Origin: Sphingobacterium sp. HMA12
Lineage (GTDB): Bacteria; Bacteroidota; Bacteroidia; Sphingobacteriales; Sphingobacteriaceae
Direction of reading: 5' to 3'
NCBI RefSeq assembly: GCF_002933815.1
Contig: NZ_BEYR01000008.1
Location: 62,001-126,000, forward strand
DNA: 64,000 bases
The stretch's first letter is position 1. Each line of letters opens with the position of its first letter. The translations under genes were made by a program, and so were the position numbers. The notes beneath the pieces were generated by a model, which saw only the letters and a program-made list of their open reading frames with translations, was not told the DNA's origin and searched no databases. Below are positions 50,673-60,226 of this stretch, piece after piece.

Positions 50673-50834
50673 TTACGATATAGCTTAACTGAAAGGGACT
50701 GTTTGCCAAAGAATCCATTGTTGTTTTGAAATCTGACGCAAATAGCCCCCTTGTTCATACAGCCAATTCTCGTTTAATTTCATTCATAGGCAATTGCAGT
50801 TGAAAAGACCCAATTCAATCCGAACCTCCCGCAG

Positions 50835-51641
50835 CTAATGCTGAGTTTTAATAAATGCTGCCAATTTCTCCCGAGTTGAACTAAATGACAGTGCCGCGCC
50901 TACTTTATCATAGTTCTCTTTGTCAAGACAGCTTGTATAGGCATATTTAGCAAAAGCCAATTTATTGTCGTCTCTTATAAATAATTCCATGAGGTCTATG
51001 ATTTCAGAACTGCGCAACCGCCTATTTTTCAATTCCTGGGTAGCGACCTGCAAGCGATCCTGATCATTTTCTTTTTGGTTGAGTAGATCATTCAACTGGT
51101 TCGCATCATTTTTATCCTGATAACCAGTATTGTCGATCGGATCTTCCTGATATTGTTGATTATTACTTCTACCACCCTCAGACTGGCCATATCCCTCGTT
51201 TTGTTGTTGATCCCGATCGTATCTATTCTCATTATTAGTGCCGTCATTATAGTTATCCCTGTTCCGATAATTATCATTATACCGATCTACAGGATTCATC
51301 GATTCCAGTACAATCCCCCGATTCCCCCCACGGCTGCTTACTGAAAATACAACATCCATATATTGACCATTTCCGTTGACGAGCTGCACACCTCTTCCGT
51401 TTAAAGTTCTCTGCTGTCTGTTTGCAAAGACAATACGGAGATTATATCTCGGGTTTTGCAAATTCGGCACACAAAGGTCAATCGACGGTCTATTATTGTA
51501 CAAAACATTATTGATATAAAGAAAGAAGGGAACATCGGTCGAATAAATATTTAGTGTTCCGCCATAAGGTCTATAACGTTGGGCGAATCCTCCAGTTGCA
51601 ATAGCAAGCAACATGATCACGGTCAAAAGTCTCTTGTACAT
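50835..51641 (-). CDS. Exported DUF4476 protein
   Basis: 268 residues from the ATG at 51641; the longer frame begins with TTG. Signal peptide 'MYKRLLTVIMLLAIATGGFAQ', a beta-rich N-terminal domain (about 22-115), then a low-complexity stretch of Asn, Asp, Gln, Tyr and Arg (about 120-180). The C-terminal helical DUF4476 domain (about 180-265) has 'RLRSSEIIDLMELFIRDDNKLAFAKYAYTSCLDKENYDKVGAALSFSSTREKLAAFI'. Function unknown; secreted or periplasmic. It stands 56 bases downstream of hemJ on the same strand, possibly co-transcribed. Confidence 0.85.
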   Translation of the reverse strand: MYKRLLTVIMLLAIATGGFAQRYRPYGGTLNIYSTDVPFFLYINNVLYNNRPSIDLCVPNLQNPRYNLRIVFANRQQRTLNGRGVQLVNGNGQYMDVVFSVSSRGGNRGIVLESMNPVDRYNDNYRNRDNYNDGTNNENRYDRDQQQNEGYGQSEGGRSNNQQYQEDPIDNTGYQDKNDANQLNDLLNQKENDQDRLQVATQELKNRRLRSSEIIDLMELFIRDDNKLAFAKYAYTSCLDKENYDKVGAALSFSSTREKLAAFIKTQH

Positions 51642-51697
51642 ATTCCTTTTCAATTTATAATCGTTCGACTAACGAGAATAGAAAAGGATTAAGAAAA

Positions 51698-52258
51698 CTA
51701 AGAATTTAACGTTTTGTTCGAATTACTTTTATTTCTGAACTTTTTGTAGAGCTTCACAGCCATCATTAAGGAGATCGACAATATTAAAAGTCCAAGGACA
51801 CCAAATATCCAATTGAGGGCAGACTTTAATACAACGGTAAATACGATTGCAAATAATAAGACGGTCGCCAGCTCATTCCAAAGACGCAATTTGGTCGAGG
51901 ACCAAGCCGATGATTCCCCTTTTAACTGAAACATAATACGTTGGCAAGCGAAATGATAAAGGATCAACCCTAATACAAAAGTGAGCTTAACATGCATCCA
52001 GCCCATGGTCAATAATCCCGGATTGATATACAGCATAACGAGGGCAGCCACAATGGTGAGATACATGGCGGGTGTCGTGATGATCCACCACAATTTACTC
52101 TCCATCAGTATAAACTGTTTATGCAAAACCCCATACTCTTCTGCAGATTTGGATTTAGCTTCGGTATGGTAAATGAATAAGCGAACGATATAAAATAATC
52201 CAGCCATCCAACAAACCACAAAGATAATATGAACTGCTTTTGCGTATAAATAGACCAT
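51698..52258 (-). CDS. hemJ: Protoporphyrinogen IX oxidase HemJ (CopD/UPF0093 family)
   Basis: Membrane enzyme oxidising protoporphyrinogen IX in haem synthesis. 186 residues with about four to five helices. The first, 'YLYAKAVHIIFVVCWMAGLFYIVRLFIYHTEA', carries the conserved His and matches cyanobacterial HemJ closely. 'GWMHVKLTFVLGLILYHFACQRIM' holds the conserved Lys and following Arg. The ATG at 52258 gives this exact HemJ start; the frame to 52288 begins with TTG. hemE lies 10 kb away, so the pathway genes are scattered. Confidence 0.9.
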   Translation of the reverse strand: MVYLYAKAVHIIFVVCWMAGLFYIVRLFIYHTEAKSKSAEEYGVLHKQFILMESKLWWIITTPAMYLTIVAALVMLYINPGLLTMGWMHVKLTFVLGLILYHFACQRIMFQLKGESSAWSSTKLRLWNELATVLLFAIVFTVVLKSALNWIFGVLGLLILSISLMMAVKLYKKFRNKSNSNKTLNS

Positions 52259-52481
52259 GGATACAAAAATAAGAAAAGTTAGGGGCAATCAATAAAGCTA
52301 GGCTTTAATTAGATAAATCTTACATATAGTATACAAAAAGACAAAAGTCCATCTCTATTACATAACTATAGTTTTCAGTAATGCATATTAAATAATAAAC
52401 GCTTCAAATCCGGCATAGATTGTACAACTACCAGATCCGAAGTGTTGTTATCTCTCCGATTTTCAACTCATCTAATTTTTT

Positions 52482-54383
52482 CTACTGAGAAGTTTTCAGT
52501 TCCTTATATAACAAAAATAAGTGTGCAGCAGACCAACTAAAATGGGGTGCTTTGAGTCTTTTACCCGTGCGTGCCTCATAGTTTTCATGAATTGGCCCAT
52601 TATCGGATAATCCCTCCAGTCGCTCAAAGACCTGTTTGGTATACAGATCGGCCTCCTTTTGATAATTATATTTCCTTAAACCAGAAATTGCGAAATAGAC
52701 CTGATCCAACCAAATAGGCCCGCGCCAGTATCCCCTATCCATGAATTTAGCGTTGTCTAGGGCAGCAGTAGGAAATGGTACAAAGGAGGCAAATTTACTG
52801 GTATCCTGCATTACACGAACCACAGCCTCAGCTTGCCGCAAAGTAGCTAAACCTGTCCACAATGGCGACCAACCTTCGGGACCAAAACATGGGATAAGCG
52901 CTCCATCCAGTTTGCGGTCAAAATAATACCCCCGCTCTTGATCGAAGAAGTAATCCATGGCAAGGTAGGATTCTGTTTTCCCCCGAAATGGTACACCGAG
53001 CAATTCTGCAAATTGCATCAGATATTTTCGTTCCAACTCGAGATAAGCACTGAGCTCCACAGACTCTTGATTCATACTCCAGGCCCCTTCTTCATTCCAT
53101 AACATCTGGGTACTGTCGTACCGAATAGCGTTGTCCATACCACTTTCCCACTTAGCGGCTTCCAATGTTCCATCTGTAGCACCGTACTCACAGATACCAT
53201 TTTTATTGTGATCCCGGTAGCGAAACCACCATTCATGGTACAAGACTAGTTTATCATACATTTCCCGTACAAACGATAGGTCATGATCAGCTTCATAGAT
53301 CGCATTGACCGCCCAGGCAGCTAATGGCGGCTTGGAATCACGATAATTATTCTCTCGATGGTCCGTATAGATACAATCGGCAATCATCCCGACACTATCC
53401 TGAAAGTCAAACATAGCGCGGACTTGATCTTTCGCCAAAGCGGGATCTATTTGCGCCAATGCAACGGCATGCTTCCATGAATCCCAGGCCCAAAATCCAA
53501 CAAAGTAGTCGGCCACATGCGAAGGGACAACACCATCGTGTTTTAATTCTTTTTTTGCACTCCGCCAATTGCTCATCAGCGTCATCATGCTTTTCACCAT
53601 AATGCGATGTTCCTGCATGGACAGTTCCCGACGAGTATTTGAGCTGATATAATTCGCCCAGCGTGCTGTATGCTGTATGCTCAAAGCCCTGCTTTGCTCA
53701 AGCGCGGCTTCTGCCGCTAAAAGTGCTTTTTCTAAAGTGATTGGGTTGGCATAATGGGTCAGGACAATCTCCGTATCGGCTTTTTCTAAATGAGCCTCAT
53801 ATTTCCCTTGATCACAGTTTAGCTTCACACCAGCCTTAAAAGACAGAAAAAGAAGTTCTCCATTTGGAAGTTTCGACCACAGGGTATTGCCTGCCAGTGT
53901 CCATTCCCCTTGATTGAGATTGCCATATATCCATAGTACCTTTGATGCTTTGTTTTTAATATGCAATATGGCTGTTGTTGACGAGACCATTTTTAAGGTC
54001 TGTTCTACTTCCATATCCTTTCCCCGCAAACGCATCCACAAGCGATCTGGATAATAACAGCTGCTGTCACGGTTCAGTAGATTTTTTTCTCCTGTCGGAG
54101 CTGTCCCAATCTGCAGCAATGCACTACTTAACCAGGTACGCCCATCTAGATCATAAGGTCCACAAAAACCGGTCGCGGTCTTATTTTCATGAATGCCAAA
54201 TCCGATCCAAGCCCCACGATCAGTATAAAAGGGATTTGTTCGGCGAGTGACACCTTCTGGTTGTTGCTCGACCCTTAACAATCCACCATAGCCATCCATT
54301 TTAGGGGCCTTGACCGTATTGCATCCTATCAAAATCAAACAAAAACTAATTGTAACCCATAAGGTTTCGATCTTATTTCTCAT
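52482..54383 (-). CDS. Trehalase/GH63-like glycosidase lipoprotein
   Basis: Predicted surface or periplasmic lipoprotein, 633 residues from the ATG at 54383, which overlaps the upstream stop as ATGA; the TTG at 54392 is rejected. Signal with lipobox 'SFCLILIGC'. From about 230 to the end lies an (alpha/alpha)6-barrel of the trehalase/glucosidase I type: 'FVGFWAWDSWKHAVALAQIDPALAKDQVRAMFDFQD', 'PPLAAWAVNAIYE', 'ESGMDNAIRYD', 'DRGYWRGPIWLDQVYFAISGLRKY'. Substrate is probably an alpha-linked glucoside or mannoside, but this is inference. It is the last gene of the SusCD operon and the only glycosidase in it. Confidence 0.87.
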   Translation of the reverse strand: MRNKIETLWVTISFCLILIGCNTVKAPKMDGYGGLLRVEQQPEGVTRRTNPFYTDRGAWIGFGIHENKTATGFCGPYDLDGRTWLSSALLQIGTAPTGEKNLLNRDSSCYYPDRLWMRLRGKDMEVEQTLKMVSSTTAILHIKNKASKVLWIYGNLNQGEWTLAGNTLWSKLPNGELLFLSFKAGVKLNCDQGKYEAHLEKADTEIVLTHYANPITLEKALLAAEAALEQSRALSIQHTARWANYISSNTRRELSMQEHRIMVKSMMTLMSNWRSAKKELKHDGVVPSHVADYFVGFWAWDSWKHAVALAQIDPALAKDQVRAMFDFQDSVGMIADCIYTDHRENNYRDSKPPLAAWAVNAIYEADHDLSFVREMYDKLVLYHEWWFRYRDHNKNGICEYGATDGTLEAAKWESGMDNAIRYDSTQMLWNEEGAWSMNQESVELSAYLELERKYLMQFAELLGVPFRGKTESYLAMDYFFDQERGYYFDRKLDGALIPCFGPEGWSPLWTGLATLRQAEAVVRVMQDTSKFASFVPFPTAALDNAKFMDRGYWRGPIWLDQVYFAISGLRKYNYQKEADLYTKQVFERLEGLSDNGPIHENYEARTGKRLKAPHFSWSAAHLFLLYKELKTSQ

Positions 54384-54982
54384 AAATAACAAAAAAAAGT
54401 AACTAAAAAGGGTACACTGAGGTCAATCAAAATACCATGAATGATCGCAACGAGAACATATTGTTTGCCGGAATATTGTGTGATAATCGGTAATGCAGTA
54501 TCCATACTTGTGGCTCCGGCAACAGAAATCGGCGCCAATGGGCCAAACCATTTTCGAGCTAATGGAGCAATCAATAGCGCCAACAGTTCACGCATCAAAT
54601 TCGACATCAATGCTATAGTTCCTAATGTGACACCCTTATATTGTGTAATAAAAATACTTGATAAAGAGTAGTAACCAAATCCAGATCCTACAGCCATGCT
54701 TTCAGCAGTATTCCAGTCCCGGATAAAGAAGCTGATGACTAAGGTACCGAACAATGTCCCAGTGATAGTTGCCAAGGGAGAAAGTACGATGCTTAAATTA
54801 ACTTTTCGTAGAGATACCAAGAGTTCCCTATCATACCCAATGGTAATCCCGACCAAAAACATCAATGCATAGAGGACATAAGTATTCCATTCTTCCTTCA
54901 ACAGTTCGGTGGGAATAATCCCTTTGAGACCAACAAAAACACCTACGATAAAAAATGCGAGAATGATTAAACTACCTTTCAT
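54380..54982 (-). CDS. LysO-type exporter, larger part (DUF340 C-terminal region)
   Basis: 200-residue membrane protein from the ATG at 54982, matching the C-terminal two thirds of E. coli LysO/YbjE, a lysine exporter: 'ALMFLVGITIGYDRELL', 'AMAVGSGFGYYSLSSIFIT' (compare LysO 'ASGFGWYSLSG'), 'LMSNLMRELLALLIAPL', and 'GATSMDTALPIITQYSG...AIIHGILIDLSVPFLVTFF'. The smaller companion at 54972-55247 supplies the N-terminal part; the genes overlap by 11 bases. Such two-gene LysO systems exist in Bacteroides, so this is not a frameshift. Position inside a SusCD operon is unusual; the true substrate may differ. Confidence 0.82.
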   Translation of the reverse strand: MKGSLIILAFFIVGVFVGLKGIIPTELLKEEWNTYVLYALMFLVGITIGYDRELLVSLRKVNLSIVLSPLATITGTLFGTLVISFFIRDWNTAESMAVGSGFGYYSLSSIFITQYKGVTLGTIALMSNLMRELLALLIAPLARKWFGPLAPISVAGATSMDTALPIITQYSGKQYVLVAIIHGILIDLSVPFLVTFFCYL

Positions 54983-55247
54983 GCCTGCTAAAGAAAAAAC
55001 GATAAACGAACCACGAGAAAAGAACACTTCCAGCTACTCCGGCCAATGTGATCAGAATAGCTTGCAACCCCAATGTATCCAAATTGTCTACTATTTTTGG
55101 ATTTTGCCCGACCTCGCGTCCCAAGAAAAACAATAGGGCAAATACGACCAGTCGGACAAGAATACCTGTATGTTTAAGAATAGGAAAGGACCGAAGTCCT
55201 ATCCCTATTCCTACACCTAAAAGCATGATAAAAAAAACAGTAAACAT
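54972..55247 (-). CDS. LysO-type exporter, smaller part (DUF340 N-terminal region)
   Basis: 91 residues with three hydrophobic helices, ending 'FSWFVYRFFFSRHER'. It corresponds to the first third of LysO ('LVRLVVFALLFFLGREVGQNPKIVDNLDTLGLQAILITLAGVAGSVLF'). It begins 5 bases after the susD stop and overlaps the larger exporter gene by 11 bases, so all three are probably translated together. Function is by homology of the pair; on its own it would not form the fold. Confidence 0.8.
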   Translation of the reverse strand: MFTVFFIMLLGVGIGIGLRSFPILKHTGILVRLVVFALLFFLGREVGQNPKIVDNLDTLGLQAILITLAGVAGSVLFSWFVYRFFFSRHER

Positions 55248-55252
55248 GCTCC

Positions 55253-56776
55253 TTAATTAATTTTATCATTTGATTTGATCTCCAATAATGGGACAGGATA
55301 AAAGTTGTGCTTAGCCGGATCAAAACTATTCCGCCCGATAGCTTGTAATGCTTCTTTCGCTTTCCCCCATCTTCTCATATCGTAGAATCGGGTATTTTCC
55401 AACGCAAACTCCACGATACGCTCATGTTCAATTCGTTTTTTGACTTCGGTAACAGACAAATTCAACGCAAGTGCTGGCATATCTGCCCGCTGGCGTACCT
55501 GATTGATTAAAGGGATAGCATCTGCAGGACGATTACGTTCATTTAAGGTTTCAGCCAATAATAATAAAACATCAGCATAACGCATTAATGGAAGATTAAC
55601 AGCTGTGCGGGACTTATCTAAATCCGCAGCTGTTCGTGGTAAATACTTTCTGAAGCTTGCCCGGTCAGATCCAGCCCCAAATATTTCATCGTAGGTAAAG
55701 CCATAAACTCCCCCATTCTTCAAATCATTAAAATAAGGATCATTACAGAATACCGTCTGGTACATTCGTGAGTCATAACGTCCTGTTGTCGCGATCTTCC
55801 CCTCCTTTTTAAATTCATTTAAGAGCATCTTGCTCGGTAAGATTTCATCCCAACCGCCCAGTTCCCCTACAGCGATCCACTTATGCAGTGCAGTACGGTA
55901 ACTTGCGCCATTAGCGGTATTATCGGTAAATTGAAGTTCAAAAATAGATTCTGCACTATTTTTATTGGTACCGTCAAACATGGATAGGAAATCCTTTTCT
56001 AGGCTGTATCCAGATACCGCTTTAAAAGCCTGTTCTGCTTTTCCGAGAAGCTCGTTCTTTTTGGCTGTATTTTCATATGCTGAGGTTAAATAACTGTAGC
56101 CGAGGTAGGCATTCGCCGCTCCTCTGGTTGCTCGACCAACATTGCCCGCCCCCTGTTTCACAGGCAAATTGCCAACCGCAGTCTCCAGATCCCCGATAAT
56201 AAAAGCCCACGCTTCATCACGTGTAGACAAAGCCTTATTAATCTTTTCTTCACTGGTAATATATTGGTCTCGAATGACGATCTTCTCCCAGTTGAGCAAG
56301 AGTTTTAAATGATAATAGGCACGTAAGAACTTCGCTTCGGCAATAATCTGATTTTTCTTATTTGCGTCCATTTCAATTGGCGAAGTCTTCTCGATCACTT
56401 GATTTGCATAAGAAATACCGCGATAGGCTTTACTCCAATAGGCCGTAAACTGACTATTACCATTTGTATAACTAAAATTATAGAGTTCCACCCAGGTTTG
56501 GTAGTTCAATGCATCACTACCGATTTCACAAGCATCCTCACGATAGGCCTCGACGGGAAATTTTACCTCTGCAAATTCCCATACATCAGTAGCGGCTTCC
56601 AACTGCGAATAGGCAGCAGAAAGTCCAGACTCAGCATCCTCGGCATTACGCCAGAAGTTATCTGAAGTAAGTTTGTCCGGCGATGTTAAATCCAATTTAT
56701 CGCTGCAGGACAATGTTGTGCTTAGTGCACAAGCGATACAAAGAATCCACTTATAATTTATTCTATTCTTTTTCAT
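55253..56776 (-). CDS. SusD/RagB-family glycan-binding outer-membrane lipoprotein
   Basis: 507 residues; signal with lipobox 'ACALSTTLSC'. SusD-family features: N-terminal 'KLDLTSPDKLTSDNFWRNAEDAESGLSAAYSQLE', TPR-like helices, and the C-terminal 'PLMRYADVLLLLAETLNERNRPADAIPLINQVRQRADMPAL' followed by 'RIEHERIVEFALENTRFYDMRRWGKAKEAL'. It forms the lid over the SusC channel and captures oligosaccharide at the cell surface. The gene follows susC by 41 bases. The bound glycan cannot be told from this sequence. Confidence 0.95.
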   Translation of the reverse strand: MKKNRINYKWILCIACALSTTLSCSDKLDLTSPDKLTSDNFWRNAEDAESGLSAAYSQLEAATDVWEFAEVKFPVEAYREDACEIGSDALNYQTWVELYNFSYTNGNSQFTAYWSKAYRGISYANQVIEKTSPIEMDANKKNQIIAEAKFLRAYYHLKLLLNWEKIVIRDQYITSEEKINKALSTRDEAWAFIIGDLETAVGNLPVKQGAGNVGRATRGAANAYLGYSYLTSAYENTAKKNELLGKAEQAFKAVSGYSLEKDFLSMFDGTNKNSAESIFELQFTDNTANGASYRTALHKWIAVGELGGWDEILPSKMLLNEFKKEGKIATTGRYDSRMYQTVFCNDPYFNDLKNGGVYGFTYDEIFGAGSDRASFRKYLPRTAADLDKSRTAVNLPLMRYADVLLLLAETLNERNRPADAIPLINQVRQRADMPALALNLSVTEVKKRIEHERIVEFALENTRFYDMRRWGKAKEALQAIGRNSFDPAKHNFYPVPLLEIKSNDKIN

Positions 56777-56817
56777 CTTCTAGTTTCTTTAATTATGATA
56801 CAATAGATAACCTAGTC

Positions 56818-59800
56818 TTAAAATGTAAATTGAACTCCAAAGGAATAGGACTTGGTAAATGGAAAAATATAACGATCTACCCCCGTATTCAACACACTGG
56901 ATTTATTGTTAACTCCAGATGGTGCAAACTCGGGATCAATCCCCTTGTATTTTGTCCAGGTATATATATTCTGTCCACTGATATAAAACCGTAGATTTTC
57001 TGAACGGATCGCATGCAATAAATTTTTCGGCAAAGTATACCCAATCTGCAGCTGACGTAGTCTAATAAAATTACCTGATTCTAAAAAGCGTGTGGACTCG
57101 CGACTATTTCCATTTGGATCTTGTAATACAGCACGCGGAACATCAGTATTACGGTTGTTTTCTGTCCATGCATTTAATGTACTGCTCAAAAAGTTTGATC
57201 CAGAACTCATGGCTTCAAAAAAGTACCTATTCCCGTTATAGAGTTTATGTCCCCAACCGCTTCCGATCAATGCCGAAAAATCAAATCCTTTATAAGAGGC
57301 GCCAAGGTTCAGTCCCACCTCCAATTTGGGAATCCCCGTACCACTATATTTTTTGTCTTCATCATCAATGATACCATTGCCATCAACATCGATAAAACGG
57401 ATATCGCCCGGTTTGGCATTCTCTTGTAGTAATTTACCTTCCTGGTTGACATGTTTATCCACCTCTTCTATGCTCTGAAAGATACCATCGCTTTGGTAAA
57501 GGAAGAACCCTCCGATAGGGTAACCTACACGGGTCTGATTCGGAAAATGTTCCGTATCGAATTTTAAACCATTCCCCAAAAGAATCTGATCCTCGTTAGC
57601 GAGACTCACCACTTTATTTTTTAAAGTTGACAAGTTTAATCCGATATCGTATTGAAACGCATTCTTTCGATTTGCATATTTGAGTTCAAGCTCAAAACCT
57701 GAGTTTCGGATCTTTCCGACATTTAATGTCGGATCCTCCAACCCCGCGGATGGCGCCACTTTCTTGGTGATCAAAAGATCATTGGTAGTCTTTATAAAGT
57801 AATTTACCGAACCTTTCAACAAATTGTTGAACAGACCAAAGTCTGCGCCTATATTTTTTGACTCCGTTGTCTCCCAGCTCAACAGTCGATTCTCAAGCCC
57901 CATTGCGGTACTACCGGGCCAAGGATTTCCACTTCCGCGCACATATCCCATGTACAAATTATTGTAAGTACTGATCAGCGCCTGGTGGTCGTAATACCCT
58001 AATGCCACCTCATTTCCGAGTTTCCCCCAGCTTGCTCTTAATTTCAGATTAGATACGAAGGATTCTTTCGGGAAGAATGATTCCTCATCGATCTTCCAGC
58101 CCAATGCAATTGAAGGAAAACTTCCATATCGGCTATCTTTTCCAAATTTGGATGAGCCGTCACGACGTAAGGTTAACTGTAAAAGGTAACGATCGGCATA
58201 CGAATAATTGACACGTCCAAAGATTGACATGCGATTATAGTCATATTTCGAACCATCCGCAGAAAACGTTCCGCCTTGGCCTGAACTAATCGTCATAAAA
58301 TTTGGATCTAGAAACCCTTCTGCGCTTTCTTTAGTCACTAGTCCTCCATTTTCAACAGAATAGACAATCTTTTTGCCTTCTACCCCTACATTATTCCAAT
58401 TGGATTCCTGCATATTCAACGAACTACCCAAAAGCGCGTTTAAACTATGTTTTCCAAATTCTGTTTTATAGTTCAGGAGATTATCAAAGACCTGCTCCTG
58501 CCAATAGCTACGCCCTTCGGAATAAAAAGGGAATTCATAGGGGTTCTTTTCATCAGAAGCAAATGGTGGATAATGGAAATAGTTCTGTGTATTAATCGCG
58601 TTAAAGGCATAACTTGTTTTAAAGGTTAAACCTTTCATAATATCTATACTAACAAAAGCATTTCCGGCGAAATCCTGTTTTTTTGTCCAACTCGTTTTAT
58701 AATGCTCATCGGCAACCACATTGACATTATTGGGAATACCACCCCAATTTGTCAAACCAAAACCACCTTTTTCCGCGGAGTCATACACTGGTACCAAAGG
58801 CGAAATCATATAGGCTTCTTTTAGACTAAAGTTGGGACCATGATATTTCGAATTCGTGTAGGCCATACTCCCTTCCACGGTAAAGATATTTTTCTTGGTC
58901 GCCAATTTCATACGGACATTTTCCTTTTTGAAATCGTTCGCGATAACGACACCTTTGTCATTACTTAAATTCGCGGACAGGGAATAGCGGGTATTGTCTT
59001 GCCCGCCCCTGATGGCGACACTATTCGCTGTAGAAAGTCCGGTACGGAACACCTCCTCTTGCCAATCCGTATTATTCATACCCGTTTTGTTGATATAGTC
59101 GGGGAGTTTGACCGGCGTCGTAGCATACTTATTGTATTCTTCATACATTTGACGGTGCACTTTTACATAACCGTCAGCATCGAGTACTTTTAGTCGATTG
59201 GACGTTTCTGTTACATTCGTAAAGCTATTGATGTCTACCAGAATTTTTCCGGCTTTACCGGCTTTCGTTGTGACGATAACAACACCATTGGCAGCCACAG
59301 AACCATATATTGCGGCAGCGGCACCATCTTTGAGTACCTCCATGCTCTCAATATCATTGGGGTTGACATTACTGATTGTACCTGGGAAACCATCTATGAT
59401 ATACAAGGGTTCATTACTGCCGAAGGTATTGACCCCACGAATCTTGACCTGTACTCCCGCTCCGGCAATACCGCTATTTTTCTGCACATTGACACCGGCA
59501 GCCACCCCTTGTAACGCCTCAGCCGGGTTTGTCGTCGCGCGTTTTGCCAGATCTTTTGTGCTAATACTTGTTATTGCACCCGTGACATCAGACTTCTTTA
59601 AAGTACCGTATCCGATCACAACGACTTCGTCAAGTTCTCTATTTCCACTATTTAAAGTAATATCGATATCTTTTCCCGCCTGTACGTTAATCTGTTGGTT
59701 TTGGTAGCCCACATAGCTCACTTGGAGTAAGTCTCTCGCTTTGACTTCTAGGGAAAAAGCGCCGGATAGATCTGTCGCGACAGTCTTTCCGCTACCCGAC

Positions 59801-60180
59801 GCATGTATACTCACTCCCGCTAGTGGCTCCCTCTTTTCATTTACTACAGTCCCTTTTACTTGCCCCGTTTGTTGTTTGTTTGTAGCCTTACGTTTTAATA
59901 AAATCCTTTTCCCCGTAATATCATATGTAATCGAGCTCTCTTGTAGCGCATCCTTCAACAGAGCTTCCAAGCTGCTTGCCTGACTGTCATAAAAAAGTGG
60001 TGTCTTAACATCTACATCCGAATTACTGAACATAAATGAATAGCCATATTTCTTTTCGACAATCTCGATAAGTGACTTAAGATTTGAAGACTCCTTTTTG
60101 CCTGATATCTGCTGTGCGTTTACAGCAAAGAAAGTCTGGCTGAGGAGCAAAAGACTCATCAGAATAGGTTTCTTTTTCAT
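56818..60180 (-). CDS. SusC/RagA-family TonB-linked outer-membrane transporter
   Basis: 1120 residues. Signal peptide 'MKKKPILMSLLLLSQTFFAVNA', an STN domain (about 35-95, 'LIEIVEKKYGYSFMFSNSDVDV...ITYDITGKRILLKRK'), a carboxypeptidase-regulatory-like domain (about 105-180, 'GTVVNEKREPLAGVSIHASGSGKTVATDLSGAFSL'), the plug ('DEVVVIGYGTLKKSDVTGAI...LYIIDGFPGTISNVNPNDIESMEVLKDGAAAAIYGS') and a beta-barrel. The STN domain indicates a transducing transporter that signals to the FecR/ECF pair encoded upstream. Import is TonB-dependent. Confidence 0.96.
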   Translation of the reverse strand: MKKKPILMSLLLLSQTFFAVNAQQISGKKESSNLKSLIEIVEKKYGYSFMFSNSDVDVKTPLFYDSQASSLEALLKDALQESSITYDITGKRILLKRKATNKQQTGQVKGTVVNEKREPLAGVSIHASGSGKTVATDLSGAFSLEVKARDLLQVSYVGYQNQQINVQAGKDIDITLNSGNRELDEVVVIGYGTLKKSDVTGAITSISTKDLAKRATTNPAEALQGVAAGVNVQKNSGIAGAGVQVKIRGVNTFGSNEPLYIIDGFPGTISNVNPNDIESMEVLKDGAAAAIYGSVAANGVVIVTTKAGKAGKILVDINSFTNVTETSNRLKVLDADGYVKVHRQMYEEYNKYATTPVKLPDYINKTGMNNTDWQEEVFRTGLSTANSVAIRGGQDNTRYSLSANLSNDKGVVIANDFKKENVRMKLATKKNIFTVEGSMAYTNSKYHGPNFSLKEAYMISPLVPVYDSAEKGGFGLTNWGGIPNNVNVVADEHYKTSWTKKQDFAGNAFVSIDIMKGLTFKTSYAFNAINTQNYFHYPPFASDEKNPYEFPFYSEGRSYWQEQVFDNLLNYKTEFGKHSLNALLGSSLNMQESNWNNVGVEGKKIVYSVENGGLVTKESAEGFLDPNFMTISSGQGGTFSADGSKYDYNRMSIFGRVNYSYADRYLLQLTLRRDGSSKFGKDSRYGSFPSIALGWKIDEESFFPKESFVSNLKLRASWGKLGNEVALGYYDHQALISTYNNLYMGYVRGSGNPWPGSTAMGLENRLLSWETTESKNIGADFGLFNNLLKGSVNYFIKTTNDLLITKKVAPSAGLEDPTLNVGKIRNSGFELELKYANRKNAFQYDIGLNLSTLKNKVVSLANEDQILLGNGLKFDTEHFPNQTRVGYPIGGFFLYQSDGIFQSIEEVDKHVNQEGKLLQENAKPGDIRFIDVDGNGIIDDEDKKYSGTGIPKLEVGLNLGASYKGFDFSALIGSGWGHKLYNGNRYFFEAMSSGSNFLSSTLNAWTENNRNTDVPRAVLQDPNGNSRESTRFLESGNFIRLRQLQIGYTLPKNLLHAIRSENLRFYISGQNIYTWTKYKGIDPEFAPSGVNNKSSVLNTGVDRYIFPFTKSYSFGVQFTF

Positions 60181-60226
60181 AATTTATGGTATATTTTGTT
60201 TTAAGTTGTTTACATCATCATTTTGG

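Noticed and set aside
54380..55247. Frameshifted single lysO gene
   Set aside because: The two frames overlap with good starts, and a two-gene form of this exporter is known in Bacteroides, so a natural split is more likely than a broken gene.
59198..59707. Plus-strand frame of 169 codons
   Set aside because: Antisense to the plug region of the SusC gene; composition is a by-product of the opposite strand.
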